The notes: generated from the letters alone by a model not told the origin. 64,000 nucleotides of DNA from Candidatus Melainabacteria bacterium (GCA_016716405.1 JADJWK010000001.1:2604001-2668000); one strand, 5' to 3'. Shown: positions 35,253 to 44,946, numbered from the stretch's first letter. Numbers and translations are program-made.

Positions 35253-35695
35253 GTTCCCGGGACGCTGATGATAAAGTGGACAGCCTCGTCGAGAAGGCGA
35301 GGGCAATCGGGCTTCCTCCGGAGAGGGTCTTTGTCTGGTCGGTGATGGCCGATCTGTTCCTGGATTATGACTGGGGCCCGGAGCTCCTGTATGACAAAGC
35401 AGTCGCTATCGCCCGGTCGCCTTTCAGCTACCGGGAGCTGGCTCATATTCTTTATTACGAGGTGAACCCTTATTTCTGCGGGGGCTCATCCCATGGTAGC
35501 TTTCTCAGTATCGATCTCGATGAGTTGCTCAGATCCTGCAAGCTCAGCTACGATCTTTCTCCCTTCGATCACACCAGAGATCCGGACAGCGTGCCCCTCG
35601 AGTTTCACTTTCTTGCCTCCGGAGCTGCAACCAGAGCGCATTCGGTGCTCAAGCGGGTCAAGAAGATGCGCGACCGGGAGAAGAGCGACCGCTAG
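35249..35695 (+). CDS. DUF7079-like small protein
   Basis: A 148-residue cytoplasmic protein starting at a TTG that overlaps the preceding TGA; AGGGAGG is upstream. The segment RVFVWSVMADLFLDYDW ... ELAHILYYEVNPYFCGG fits the DUF7079 pattern (ALSELFLDTEL ... ELEAILRDEVAPV). Function is unknown. The tight overlap suggests it works with the kinase-TPR protein, though the kinase itself may be broken. Confidence 0.7.
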   Translation: MSSRDADDKVDSLVEKARAIGLPPERVFVWSVMADLFLDYDWGPELLYDKAVAIARSPFSYRELAHILYYEVNPYFCGGSSHGSFLSIDLDELLRSCKLSYDLSPFDHTRDPDSVPLEFHFLASGAATRAHSVLKRVKKMRDREKSDR

Positions 35696-35766
35696 GCCGC
35701 GCATCATCAAGCGAGATCAGGGCATCTGCCACCAGCTCATTGCTTGAGCTATACTTCTTACCATCC

Positions 35767-36507
35767 ATGGCACCATTCGAGACCGGCAATAGAGAGGGCG
35801 GTGAGAACCCCGATTCCGGGCTCGCCGCCATTCTATCCTTTCTCGTATTCCTGGGCTGGACCCTGGTGCCGAGCTTCTCCATGTGGCTCGGTCTTTATGT
35901 GATCAAAAACGCGGTCTGGACTTTCGTTTTCTATCACGGGCTCTGCCTGGCGCCGACAATTTATCTTTTGCGCAGGCACTGGCTCGATACCTGGAAGGTT
36001 CCCAGCCGTCGCGGTGTCCTTTTCATTTTTCTGGGAGCAGTCGCTTTCTGTCTCCTTGCTCTTCTCGTTTACGAGCTCCTGGGACCGATCTTGCTTTCAA
36101 ACGATGCGGTGCTGGCCCTCTTGATCCGCCTCGGATATTGCAAAGAGATCTTCTGGCCCCTCAGCCTCTACGCCATTCTCGTCAATCCGCTGGTGGAGGA
36201 GCTCTACTGGCGAGGCTGCGTACTCAACAAGCTCGATGCGATGTCGCATCCGCTGAAGCACTTCGGCATCATCTGGTCTTCCTTTGCCTATGCCTTCTTC
36301 CATTACTGGATCTTCCGTCTGGTGCTCTTTCCCGGCTTCGCTGAGCTGGCGACATTCGAGCTGGCGCTCTATGGCATCTTTCTGGCTCTGGTCTACAGGC
36401 GCAGCGGTTCTATCCTGACAACGGCCCTCACCCACGGGCTTTTCACCGACCTCGCCGTCATCGTGCTTCTACTCGATTTATTCAGGCGATACCCCGGGGT
36501 CCTCTGA
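35767..36507 (+). CDS. CPBP-family intramembrane metalloprotease (CAAX/Rce1-like)
   Basis: A 246-residue protein with about seven TM helices. The family motifs are present: VEELYWRGCVL (EExxxR), the His in FAYAFFHYWIFR and LTHGLFTD (HxxxD-like). Bacterial CPBP enzymes process prenylated or peptide substrates or act as bacteriocin-immunity proteins; the substrate here is unknown. The ATG at 35767 is preferred over the TTG at 35740, which lies next to a TATACT box (35750-35755). Confidence 0.88.
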   Translation: MAPFETGNREGGENPDSGLAAILSFLVFLGWTLVPSFSMWLGLYVIKNAVWTFVFYHGLCLAPTIYLLRRHWLDTWKVPSRRGVLFIFLGAVAFCLLALLVYELLGPILLSNDAVLALLIRLGYCKEIFWPLSLYAILVNPLVEELYWRGCVLNKLDAMSHPLKHFGIIWSSFAYAFFHYWIFRLVLFPGFAELATFELALYGIFLALVYRRSGSILTTALTHGLFTDLAVIVLLLDLFRRYPGVL

Positions 36508-36539
36508 GTGCTAAACTTTGATTTTTCGGAGTAGACCAG

Positions 36540-37499
36540 ATGACCAGCCTCAAGATCCTGCTTTCTGTCTTGCTTGCCACCGCAGGCGCTCTGTTGTTTG
36601 TGCCGTCTCCGGTATTGGCGCAGACCGATAGCAATATAGAAAAGAGCGAGCCCGCCGCACGAGTGAAGGGGACCAGAGTCAGCCTGGTGAAGCCCGAGGG
36701 ATTCGAGCAGGCTCCTACCTTCAACGGCTACATTTTTAAGGACATGTCCGCATCGGTCATGGTGACCGAGATGCCGGCGCCCATCGATAAGATCCTCGAA
36801 GGTTTCACCCAGGAGAATCTCGCTCTCAAAGGCATGACCATGCTGAGCAAGAAGGATGTCGAAGTCTCCGGGCACAGGGGTGTCCTGGTGGAAGCCAAGC
36901 AAGCCATCTTCAAGAAGTGGCTCACGGTCTTCGGCAGCCCGGAGGAGACTGTTCTGGTGGTAGCGGCGTTCCCCGAAGAGTACAGCGATGAGCTGTCCGA
37001 CCGGCTCAAAGATTGTGTCTCGAGCGTCACCTGGGACCGGTCATCGAAAGTCGATGTAATGGAGAATCTCAATTTCGCCGTGCAAGCGAAGGCGCCGTTC
37101 AAGCTCGCCAGAAGGCTGCAGAATACGCTCGTGTTCACCGAGGATGGCAAGTTCCCCGCTACAAAGCCGGAGGATCCTATTTATATCGTCGGAGAGTCTT
37201 TTTTCCAGCCTGAGATATCCGGGCGGAAAGAATTCTGTGTTCAGAGGCTCGGTCAGACCCAGGGCGTGAAAGATGCCAGTGCCGATTCGGTTGAGCCGGT
37301 GAAATACGCCGGCCTCGATGGCTATGTTATCGCGGCCCGCGGGAAAGACAGCCGCACCGACGACAAAATGTATGTCTACCAGGTGATTCTTTTCGGCGAG
37401 AAGTCTTATTTCATCCATGTCGGCATGGTGGCGGATACTCAAAAGGACAAGTTCGAGCCAGCCTTCAAAGCGATGAGCGAGACTTTCGCTTTGCGGTAG
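36540..37499 (+). CDS. Secreted protein with duplicated PsbP/DcrB-like region
   Basis: A 319-residue exported protein: signal peptide KILLSVLLATAGALLFVPSPVLAQ, then two similar halves (about 40-165 and 170-318). Each half starts with a hydrophobic-plus-aromatic strand pattern (SLVKPEGFEQAPTFNGYIF; AVQAKAPFKLARRLQN) and ends in an alpha-helix with DRLKDCVSSVTW or EPAFKAMSETFALR. This layout resembles PsbP/DcrB/LpqN-like folds; that is a guess from the pattern. It follows the CPBP gene by 32 nt on the same strand. Confidence 0.65.
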   Translation: MTSLKILLSVLLATAGALLFVPSPVLAQTDSNIEKSEPAARVKGTRVSLVKPEGFEQAPTFNGYIFKDMSASVMVTEMPAPIDKILEGFTQENLALKGMTMLSKKDVEVSGHRGVLVEAKQAIFKKWLTVFGSPEETVLVVAAFPEEYSDELSDRLKDCVSSVTWDRSSKVDVMENLNFAVQAKAPFKLARRLQNTLVFTEDGKFPATKPEDPIYIVGESFFQPEISGRKEFCVQRLGQTQGVKDASADSVEPVKYAGLDGYVIAARGKDSRTDDKMYVYQVILFGEKSYFIHVGMVADTQKDKFEPAFKAMSETFALR

Positions 37500-37665
37500 T
37501 ACTGCAAAGGTCCTGTCGAGCGGCACCTCGCCCGAAATTCTCCGGATCCGGGAGAAGGCTTTCTAGAGGACAGCCGGTGTGAATTCCATGAATAACCCCG
37601 ATCCATTTTGCGAGGATCGGCGCTAAATTGCCAGAAGGACGTCGGCGAAGTCAAGGAGAATGCAT

Positions 37666-39504
37666 ATGTCTCGCCCATTCATGCGTGGCCAGTTTATTCG
37701 TGGCCCGTTAATTCGTGAAACTATCGCTGTGGCGCTTGTGGGGTCTTTTCTGGCATTCGGCCAGATTCTGCCCGGCATGCAGGCAGGAGCCGCCGGGACC
37801 GGCAAGGCCCCGGCTTCTAACGGCAAGACCGGGGAAAAGGAGAAGTCGAAATCGAAAAGGGCGACTTCCGAAAGCCTCGGAGGGGCCGAGCGTTATCTCA
37901 CCATGGTGAGCACCGACAAGCCGATCTATAAAGCCGGCGAGAAGGTCTACGCCCGGGGCGTCATGCTCGACGCTGCCGGTCACAAGCCGATCAAGAGCGC
38001 GGTGACCGCGACCATCGAGATCAAGGGACCGAAAGGGGACACGGTCACCTCCGGAATGTGCAATACCGAAAATGGAGTCTGGGGATTCGCCTGGGAAGTC
38101 CCGGATGGTCAGGCTGGCGGCGAGTACACCCTGCACGCTTCTTATCCCATGATCGGCTACGCGCCTGCCGAGCGCAAATTCGATATCCGCGCTTATCGCG
38201 CTCCCCGGCTCAAGTCCCAGATCACATTCCTGCGCGACGGCTACGGCCCGGGCGAGAAAGTGAACGCTGCACTCGATGTCAAACGCGCCGAAGGCGGGGT
38301 GCCGGAAGGCGCGAAAGTGACGGTCACCGCCCGGGTGGACGGTATCACCGTAGACGGCGGCATTTCTACAGTGGACGCGAAAGGGCTCTGCCAGGTCAGC
38401 TTCGAGCTTCCCTCCGACATTCCTCGTGGCGAAGGCACCCTGGCTCTCACCATCGAAGACGGCGGGGTCGTGGAGACGGCTACCAAAACGATTCCGATTC
38501 TTTTGCAGACTGTCGATCTTCAGCTCTTTCCCGAGGGGGGAGATCTGGTTGCTGGTTATATAAATCGTGTTTATGTCCAGGCCAATCAGCCCAACGGCAA
38601 ACCAGCCGATCTGGCGGGCAGCGTCATGGTCAAGCGAGGCTCCTCTGCTTTTAAGGTGGCTGATTTCCGCACCGAGCACGAAGGGCGCGGCCGCCTCGAG
38701 TTCGTGCCCGACCAGGGCGAGGAGTATTTCCTCAGTATCGCCGAGCCTGCCGGTATCAAGACCACCTATCCGCTGCCGGCGGTCAAGAGCCGCGGGGTGG
38801 TCCTCCGCGCCGACCGGGAAGTCTACGGTAAGAACGAGCCTGTCTCAATAAAGGTCGGAGGCACGCAGAAGACACTGCGAATAAGCGTCTCGAAACGCGA
38901 AGTTCAATTGGCGGAAAAAGAGATCGCCCTTGCCGGAGATTCCGGAGACAAGCTGCAATCTGTGAGCTTCGCTGTTCCGGCTGATGCCGATGGCGTTCTC
39001 ACCATCACTGCTTATGACAGCTCCGGCACTCCGCTAGCCGAGCGCCTGATCTTCAGGGAGCCGGCAAAGCGGGTGAATATAAGTATCAAAGCAGAGAAGA
39101 AATCATATGTCCCCGGGGACAATGCGAAGATTACCGTCAAAGCCACCGATGACGATGGCAAGCCCGTCGCCACCGTGGTTGGTTTGACCGTCACCGATGA
39201 CAGCGTCCTGGAGATGATCGAAAAGCGCGAACAGGCACCGCACCTGCCGGTGATGGTCTATCTCGAGCCCGAGGTGAAAGACCTGGCCGACGCGCATGTT
39301 TATCTGGACAGGTCGAACCCGAAAGCACCGCTTGCCACGGATCTGCTCCTGGGCACCCAGGGATGGCGGCGTTTCGCTCTCATGGATGTCGCTCAGTTTC
39401 TCAAGCGCGAAGGCGAAGACGCCAGGCGCGTAGTGGCCTTCAAGAGCCCCCCGGACTATTCGGGCATGGCCTGGGTGGAGCCGGGGGCGCCCTGTTCATG
39501 GTAG
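37666..39504 (+). CDS. Alpha-2-macroglobulin, N-terminal part (frameshifted)
   Basis: The first 612 residues of a bacterial alpha-2-macroglobulin, a periplasmic protease trap. Signal peptide AVALVGSFLAFGQILPGMQA, then MG-type beta domains (VSTDKPIYKAGEKVYARG; LQLFPEGGDLVAGYINRVYV; RADREVYGKNEPVSIKV; AEKKSYVPGDNAKITVKATD). The ATG at 37666 has AAGGAG 8 nt upstream; ATG 37660 is too close to it. The frame ends early after AWVEPGAPCSW. Adding one G to the G5 run at 39482-39486 restores WVEPGGALFMVEGAMM and joins it to the next ORF. Full length would be about 1,460 residues. Confidence 0.88.
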   Translation: MSRPFMRGQFIRGPLIRETIAVALVGSFLAFGQILPGMQAGAAGTGKAPASNGKTGEKEKSKSKRATSESLGGAERYLTMVSTDKPIYKAGEKVYARGVMLDAAGHKPIKSAVTATIEIKGPKGDTVTSGMCNTENGVWGFAWEVPDGQAGGEYTLHASYPMIGYAPAERKFDIRAYRAPRLKSQITFLRDGYGPGEKVNAALDVKRAEGGVPEGAKVTVTARVDGITVDGGISTVDAKGLCQVSFELPSDIPRGEGTLALTIEDGGVVETATKTIPILLQTVDLQLFPEGGDLVAGYINRVYVQANQPNGKPADLAGSVMVKRGSSAFKVADFRTEHEGRGRLEFVPDQGEEYFLSIAEPAGIKTTYPLPAVKSRGVVLRADREVYGKNEPVSIKVGGTQKTLRISVSKREVQLAEKEIALAGDSGDKLQSVSFAVPADADGVLTITAYDSSGTPLAERLIFREPAKRVNISIKAEKKSYVPGDNAKITVKATDDDGKPVATVVGLTVTDDSVLEMIEKREQAPHLPVMVYLEPEVKDLADAHVYLDRSNPKAPLATDLLLGTQGWRRFALMDVAQFLKREGEDARRVVAFKSPPDYSGMAWVEPGAPCSW

Positions 39505-42047
39505 AAGGTGCCATGATGGCGCCGGCGGCGATGCCTGTGCGCGGCGGATTGCTTCAAAAGGCAGCTATGCCTGTCAATGCGCTACCGCCACCACCGCCCT
39601 CGCCAGGATCACCGGATCAGGAAGAGGCTCCGGAAGAGGCGAAGGCAGCCGAGCCGCGGGACGATCGGCCTTTTCAGAAAGTCGCGGCTGAAATGGAGCT
39701 TGTGGCACCGGCCGCCTCGAGAGCAAAGCGGATGGCCGGGCGAGCCGATAAGAGAATCGCTGCCGGTATCATGGCGGATGAGTTCAGACCCATGCCGGCA
39801 CCGATGAGTCTGGTGACGGTTCGCGAGTTCGCCCATGAGATCCGCAAAAACCGGCAAGCCAACGATCGGGTGGACTTCGCCGAGACGCTTTTCTGGAACG
39901 CCGGTGTCAAGACCGATCCCAAGACCGGTGAAGCCACCATCGCTTTCGGTTTGAACGACAGTGTCACCACATTCAGAGTCTTCGCCGACGGTTTTACCGA
40001 TGATGGCGCTGTCGGTGCTGCCGATATCGGTGTCGAGTCGGTCCAGCCCTTCTACACCGAAGCCAAGCTTCCATTAGAGGTTACCGAAGGCGATCAGGTC
40101 CTTGTGCCTGTCAGCCTTGTCAACGCCACCGAAAAGATCTTGACCGGCCCCGATCTGAATATCGACCTGAAAGGCGACTTCAAGCTCGCCGCCCTGCAAA
40201 GAAGCGGTGCCGATATAGGCGCCGGCGGCCGGGTGCGCTGGATTCAGCCTGTCGATGTGGGCTCGGGCAGGGGCGAGAAGGACTTCGTCCTCACCGCCTC
40301 CGCCGGTGCTTTCAAAGACAAGGTCACCCGCAAGCTCTCGGTCAAGCCCAAAGGCTTCCCCATCGAGTCGTCTTTCGGCGGCATGCTCGAGCCCGGCAAG
40401 AGCGTGGTCCACACTATCAATGTGCCCGATAACCTCGTGATCGGAAGCGTCACCTCGAACACGGCTATCTATCCCACACCCCTGGCCAATCTCACCGAAG
40501 CGCTCCAGCGGATGATCCAGGATCCATACGGCTGCTTCGAGCAGACCTCGTCCACCAGCTATCCGCTGACCATGGCTCAGCAGTACTTCCAGTCTCATAC
40601 CGGTGTCGATCCGCAGCTCGTGCAGACTTCGCGCGAGAAGCTCGATGCCGGCTATCAGCGTCTGGTCGGATTCTGGTGCCCGGACCGGGGCTACGAATGG
40701 TTCGGCGAGAATCCCGGGCACGAAGCCCTGACCGCATTCGGACTGCTCCATTTCAACGACATGAGCAGAGTCCGTGATGTCGATCAGAAAATGGTGACCA
40801 CCACACGCTCCTGGCTGATGAAGCAGAAAGACGGCAAGGGCGGTTTCACCCGCAAACGCCGGGCTCTTCATAGCTGGATCGAGGACAGGGACTGCTCTAA
40901 TGCTTACATCCTCTGGTCGCTTCTCGAGACCGGGCAACCCGCCCCAGATCTCAAGCCGGAAATCGATTCGCTCAAGACCGCAGCCGGAACGAGCAAGAAC
41001 AATTATGTCGTCGCCCTTGCTGCCAACGCTCTCGAGCTTGCCGGCGAGAAGGACGACGCCCGCAAGCTCATGGACCGTCTATCTGCCAGGCAGAAAGCCG
41101 ACGGCAGCGTGGACGGCATCACCAGCTCCATCGTCGGAAGCGGCGGCGAGTCCCTGGAAGTCGAGGGCACTGCCCTTGCGACTCTCGCCTGGCTGCGCGA
41201 GCCCGCTTATGTAGCCAATGTCGAGAAGAGCATCAAGTATCTGGCCGACTCTTGCAAGAACGGGCGCTACGGCTCCACCCAGGCTACGGTCCTGGCTCTG
41301 CGCGCCATCGTCGACTACGACAAGCAACGCGCTCGTCCCAAGGCACCCGGCAAAGTGCGGCTCTTCGTGGACGGCCAGTCCATCGGCGACTGGGTCGCTT
41401 TCGGCAAGGACACCCAGGGCTCCATCAAGCTGCCTGATATGAGCGAGCTGATTACGCCCGGCGAGCACAAGCTCGAGCTCCGCATGGAAGAGGGCAGTGC
41501 CATGCCCTATTCGATGGCGGTGGTCTACAACTCCCTCAAACCGGCTTCCGCCGACAAGTGCAAGCTGGCTCTCTCGGTGAAGCTCGCCCAGGACAAAGTG
41601 ACCGAAGGCAACACCACCGAAGCCAATGTCACCGTCGAGAACAAGACCAGAGACGTGCTGCCCACCCCGGTCGCCATCGTCGGTCTGCCCGGCGGTCTCG
41701 AGCCCCGGCACGACCAGCTCAAGGAGCTTGTGAAGAAGCACACCATCGATGCTTACGAAGTGCTCGGACGCGAAGTGGTCCTCTACTGGCGCACGCTGCC
41801 GGCGGAGGCGAAGCTGACCGTCCCGCTCAGCCTGGTGGCTGCTATTCCCGGCAACTACACCGGACCCGCCAGCCGTGCTTATCTCTATTACACGGATGAG
41901 GACAAGAACTGGGTGGACGGCGTCAAAGTCGAGATCGCCGCCAAACAGAACCTGAGCTGGCTCGGAGGAGCCAGGCTGGACCTGAACAAGCTCGGTGGGC
42001 TCGATCTGGGCAAGCTCGGGCAGACCCTCAGCTTCTGGAGCAGGTAA
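39363..42047 (+). CDS. Alpha-2-macroglobulin, thioester-containing C-terminal part
   Basis: Continuation of the preceding gene. True homology begins at about 39480 (GGALFMVEGAMMAPAAMPV); the codons from 39363 up to there are an out-of-frame extension. A Pro/Ala/Glu bait-like region (MAPAAMPV ... APEEAKAAEP) comes first, then VREFAHEIRKNRQANDRVDFAETLFW. The thioester motif GCFEQT (nt 40530-40547) follows, in YGCFEQTSSTSYPL, and the complement-like helical TED domain (HEALTAFGLLHFNDMS ...). The C-terminus has a receptor-binding-like beta domain. No pbpC gene is beside it, unlike many two-gene arrangements. A palindromic repeat follows the stop. Confidence 0.88.
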   Translation: MAAFRSHGCRSVSQARRRRRQARSGLQEPPGLFGHGLGGAGGALFMVEGAMMAPAAMPVRGGLLQKAAMPVNALPPPPPSPGSPDQEEAPEEAKAAEPRDDRPFQKVAAEMELVAPAASRAKRMAGRADKRIAAGIMADEFRPMPAPMSLVTVREFAHEIRKNRQANDRVDFAETLFWNAGVKTDPKTGEATIAFGLNDSVTTFRVFADGFTDDGAVGAADIGVESVQPFYTEAKLPLEVTEGDQVLVPVSLVNATEKILTGPDLNIDLKGDFKLAALQRSGADIGAGGRVRWIQPVDVGSGRGEKDFVLTASAGAFKDKVTRKLSVKPKGFPIESSFGGMLEPGKSVVHTINVPDNLVIGSVTSNTAIYPTPLANLTEALQRMIQDPYGCFEQTSSTSYPLTMAQQYFQSHTGVDPQLVQTSREKLDAGYQRLVGFWCPDRGYEWFGENPGHEALTAFGLLHFNDMSRVRDVDQKMVTTTRSWLMKQKDGKGGFTRKRRALHSWIEDRDCSNAYILWSLLETGQPAPDLKPEIDSLKTAAGTSKNNYVVALAANALELAGEKDDARKLMDRLSARQKADGSVDGITSSIVGSGGESLEVEGTALATLAWLREPAYVANVEKSIKYLADSCKNGRYGSTQATVLALRAIVDYDKQRARPKAPGKVRLFVDGQSIGDWVAFGKDTQGSIKLPDMSELITPGEHKLELRMEEGSAMPYSMAVVYNSLKPASADKCKLALSVKLAQDKVTEGNTTEANVTVENKTRDVLPTPVAIVGLPGGLEPRHDQLKELVKKHTIDAYEVLGREVVLYWRTLPAEAKLTVPLSLVAAIPGNYTGPASRAYLYYTDEDKNWVDGVKVEIAAKQNLSWLGGARLDLNKLGGLDLGKLGQTLSFWSR

Positions 42048-42070
42048 ATAGCTCGGGCAGAACCAGCCAT

Positions 42071-42151
42071 TTTGACCTCACAGTCACTTGCCACTCCGGA
42101 TATGACTGTGAGGTCAAAAAATTTTCGAAAAATTTGACCCCACAGTCATAT
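42071..42151 (+). repeat. Dispersed palindromic element, third copy
   Basis: ATATGACTGTG (42100-42110) and CACAGTCATAT (42141-42151) flank GGTCAAA/TTTGACC arms around a TTTTCGAAAA centre, the same design as 6031-6084. A half element TTTGACCTCACAGTCA lies just before it (42071-42086). It sits between the macroglobulin stop and tRNA-Thr, which is on the opposite strand. The near-perfect pairing with changed bases in the inner arms points to selection for a hairpin. Confidence 0.85.
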
Positions 42152-42254
42152 TGCCGAGCGCATCGGCCAGGGCGCTGGAGAAAGTCCTTTGGTCAATCAC
42201 GATGCCTGGACTAACAAAGTCCTCGGTCCCGAGATATATGCGATCGATAGAAAA

Positions 42255-42329
<75 letters not shown>

Positions 42330-43083
42330 GAGTGTACCTATTATATTGGGAGAACCCGGGCAGGGATTGCCCTTGGCAAGTTCTGTCATGAAGTTTAAAC
42401 CCGCCCGGCGGGAGCCGGCTCGATTTCGAGCCTCGAAAATCGGGTCCTAGTTCCACTGCAAGAAACAGGCAAATCACAGAAATATTTTGGTTTTGGGCTT
42501 TTTTGGCATTCCTTTTTATGGGTAGGTATTGTATAACTGGATATAGAGACCAAAGAACTGACCGGATGTCAAAAGACGGTGGTTCCGGAAGTCCTTTAAA
42601 AGTCAAAGACCATCTGCGCCTGACAGTCTTAGTCCGAGCAAGCAGCAGATTCGAGTCGACAGGTCGCCTTAAATAAGCGATGCATCGATCGTATGCGGAG
42701 TACTTGCCAGACACCAGGCTCTATTTCCGTGTGCCCGAACGGGCACCGGGGGCGATATCATGGTCAATGAGTTTGGCAAGCTCGGAATCGTGCTTGTCCA
42801 GCGGCTCGAAGCTAAAAATGAGCCGATAGTCAGATAAAGAATACCCCGGAAAGCCAGAAAAATGGTGTTCCGGGCGGTGGCGTTTGTCAAGCTGTCAAAA
42901 ACTTCCGAAATCGGCTTGTCATGCTGGTTTCGATGCTGTAACCGTGAGTCGCTGGCAGATCCGCGAGGTGTTTGTACGATGGGTGGGCCGAGCGATTTTG
43001 TATTTCAAGCGATCGAGCAACCTGGCATCACAGGCGGGTTTGATAGCTGCAAAAACTTTTTCGAAAAAAGAAAATCGGGGTAC

Positions 43084-43112
43084 TTCTCAATGCATGGGTA
43101 GCTTGCTATAGT
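43084..43112 (+). promoter_or_regulatory. Promoter of RNA copy 1
   Basis: TTCTCA (43084-43089), 17-nt spacer, TGC-TATAGT (43107-43112, extended -10). The same boxes and spacing occur in all four copies. Confidence 0.75.
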
Positions 43113-43118
43113 AATAAA

Positions 43119-43329
43119 TGTAGACGGTGAGCGTTCATTAAGTGAGCGCTTTGAGCCGAGGGGCAATGCGGAAACGCCAGGTTGGCGCCTAACCGGAGAC
43201 GGCAGCATGAAGCCCGCCATGTGTGAAGGACTGGCTGAAGCACAAGGAAATACTTAGCCTGTTCGCAGCAGGCAGCCAGGAAGTAGCGAATACGCCACCG
43301 CGATGCAAGTCGGGTGGTGTATTCGTTTA
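43119..43329 (+). ncRNA. Structured small RNA, copy 1 of 4
   Basis: About 211 nt from the start predicted by the promoter to the terminator. Visible structure: hairpin I GCGTTCA/TGAGCGC; domain II with GGGC/GCCC and ATGC/GCAT helices around the hairpin GGTTGG-CGC-CTAACC; domain III, a three-way junction closed by CTGGCT/AGCCAG with arms AAG/CTT and GCCTG/CAGGC; terminator GAATACGCCACC/GGTGGTGTATTC (43288-43324) followed by GTTTAT. I cannot match it to 6S, SRP, RNase P, tmRNA or any riboswitch I know. A 16-codon frame (ATG AAG CCC ... TAG) lies inside domains II-III. Confidence 0.8.
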
Positions 43330-43953
43330 TGGGGCTTTCCGGAATCGGGGACCAGGCTGTCCGAGAAAAATTCTTCGTCGCTTTTTGCCCGGCACTGGTG
43401 TATAACAGTAATAGAGACATTGGTAAATCCGTAAGTCATAGCCGGGTTGCCGAAGCCTTCTAAACAACAAAATAAGCCTGCCTCAGGGACCTTAGTCCGA
43501 AGCAGCAGCGGTTATCCCTCACCGGTTGGTGGCAAAGGGCTGATCCGGCAGCTCCTGGACCCCGAGGATCTTTCATACCAGGAAGATAGAAACAAGAGCT
43601 CTAAGAAGAGTGTGGTACTGAAAGAGGCGGCAGGCGGCGAGAATTGGCATGCCGTGAGATCCGGCTTGCCAGGCGAGTTTTGCCGTATGGCAATTCGCGC
43701 TCCATACATTATCAACCCGATTCGCCTGAAAGATGGTGTTTCGGGTGGTGGCGTTTGTCAAGCTGTCAAAAACTTCCAGAATCGGCATGACAAGCTGGTC
43801 TCCGGCCATCGGGCCGGGCAATAATGAAACGCCGAGATTGCAGAGAGAGCAAATGGGCCGAGCGATCGAGTTTGTTCAAGGAGGAGCAAAAGCAAGATAC
43901 CATGCGAGGTTTACCATTGCCGAAACTTTTTCGAAAAAAGAAAATCGGGGTAC

Positions 43954-43982
43954 TTCTCAACGCATGGGTAGCTTGCTATAGT
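43954..43982 (+). promoter_or_regulatory. Promoter of RNA copy 2
   Basis: TTCTCA (43954-43959), 17-nt spacer, TGC-TATAGT (43977-43982). Confidence 0.75.
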
Positions 43983-43988
43983 AGTAAA

Positions 43989-44200
43989 TGTAGACGGTGA
44001 GCGTTCATTGAGTGAGCGCTTTGAGCCGAGGGGCAATGCGGAAACGCCAGGTTGGCGCCTAACCGGAGACGGCAGCATGAAGCCCGCCATGTGTGAAGGA
44101 CTGGCTGAAGCACAAGGAAATACTTAGCCTGTTCGCAGCAGGCAGCCAGGAAGTAGCAAAAGCACCACCGCGATGCAAGTCGGGTGGTGCTTTTGTCATT
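43989..44200 (+). ncRNA. Structured small RNA, copy 2 of 4
   Basis: Identical to copy 1 through domains I-III except one base in loop I (TTGAG for TTAAG). The terminator arms have changed on both sides: CAAAAGCACCACC/GGTGGTGCTTTTG, 13 perfect pairs where copy 1 has GAATACGCCACC/GGTGGTGTATTC. The change in sequence with pairing kept is strong evidence for an RNA under selection. Confidence 0.8.
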
Positions 44201-44455
44201 TGGCATTTTTGCTGGTGTTTCCTGTGGTGGCTTTTGTCAAGCTGTAAAAAACTTCGAAAGCCGGTTTTAATGCGGACTCTGGCGCAAGTGGCGGACCAGG
44301 CGCGCGGCGCTATGCCGGCGCTATGATCTATCCGCCTCGAGCCTGAGTAGGCGACTGGGCCCGGCATTGTCCGTGGTGCCGCACAATCGAAGAGCGGCTG
44401 GACATGCGCGTTGTGCACGGTTCAAAACTTTTTCGAAAAATGAAAATCGGGGTAC

Positions 44456-44484
44456 TTCTCAGAGCCGGGGTAGCTTGCTATAGT
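44456..44484 (+). promoter_or_regulatory. Promoter of RNA copy 3
   Basis: TTCTCA (44456-44461), 17-nt spacer, TGC-TATAGT (44479-44484). Confidence 0.75.
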
Positions 44485-44490
44485 AATAAA

Positions 44491-44702
44491 TGTAGACGGT
44501 GAGCGTTCATTGAGTGAGCGCTTTGAGCCGAGGGGCAATGCGGAAACACCAGGTTGGCGCCCAACCAGAAACCGCAGCATGAAGCCCGCCATGTGTGAAG
44601 GACTGGCTGAAGCACAAGGAAATACTTAGCCTGTTCGCAGCAGGCAGCCAGGAAGTAGCAAAAGCACCACCGCGATGCAAGTCGGGTGGTGTTTTTGTCA
44701 TT
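44491..44702 (+). ncRNA. Structured small RNA, copy 3 of 4
   Basis: Domain II hairpin is GGTTGG-CGC-CCAACC: a G-U pair of copies 1-2 became G-C. The linker after it reads AGAAACCGCAGC instead of GGAGACGGCAGC, which removes the GGAG that could serve the internal ATG. Domain III is unchanged. The terminator CAAAAGCACCACC/GGTGGTGTTTTTG keeps pairing through one G-U. Confidence 0.8.
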
Positions 44703-44946
44703 TGGCATTTTGCTGGTGTTCCCTGTGGTGACTTTTGTCAAGCTGTAAAAAACTTCGAAAGCCGGTTTCAATGCGGATTCTGCCGCAAATTCCGGACCAG
44801 GCGCGCGGCGCTATGATCTATCCGCCTCGAGGCTGAGTAGGCGACTGGGCCCGGCATTGTCCGTGGTGCCGGACAATCGAAGAGCGGCTGGACATGCGCG
44901 TTGTGCACGGTTCAAAACTTTTTCGAAAAAAGGAAAATCGGGGTAC

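Noticed and set aside
43119..43329. omega RNA of an IscB/TnpB element or 6S RNA
   Set aside because: No IscB/TnpB gene or remnant in the window, and the fold is a series of domains, not the long bulged hairpin of 6S.
43447..43824. 125-residue ORF between RNA copies 1 and 2
   Set aside because: Not kept in the other units, no homology pattern and composition like the surrounding non-coding DNA.
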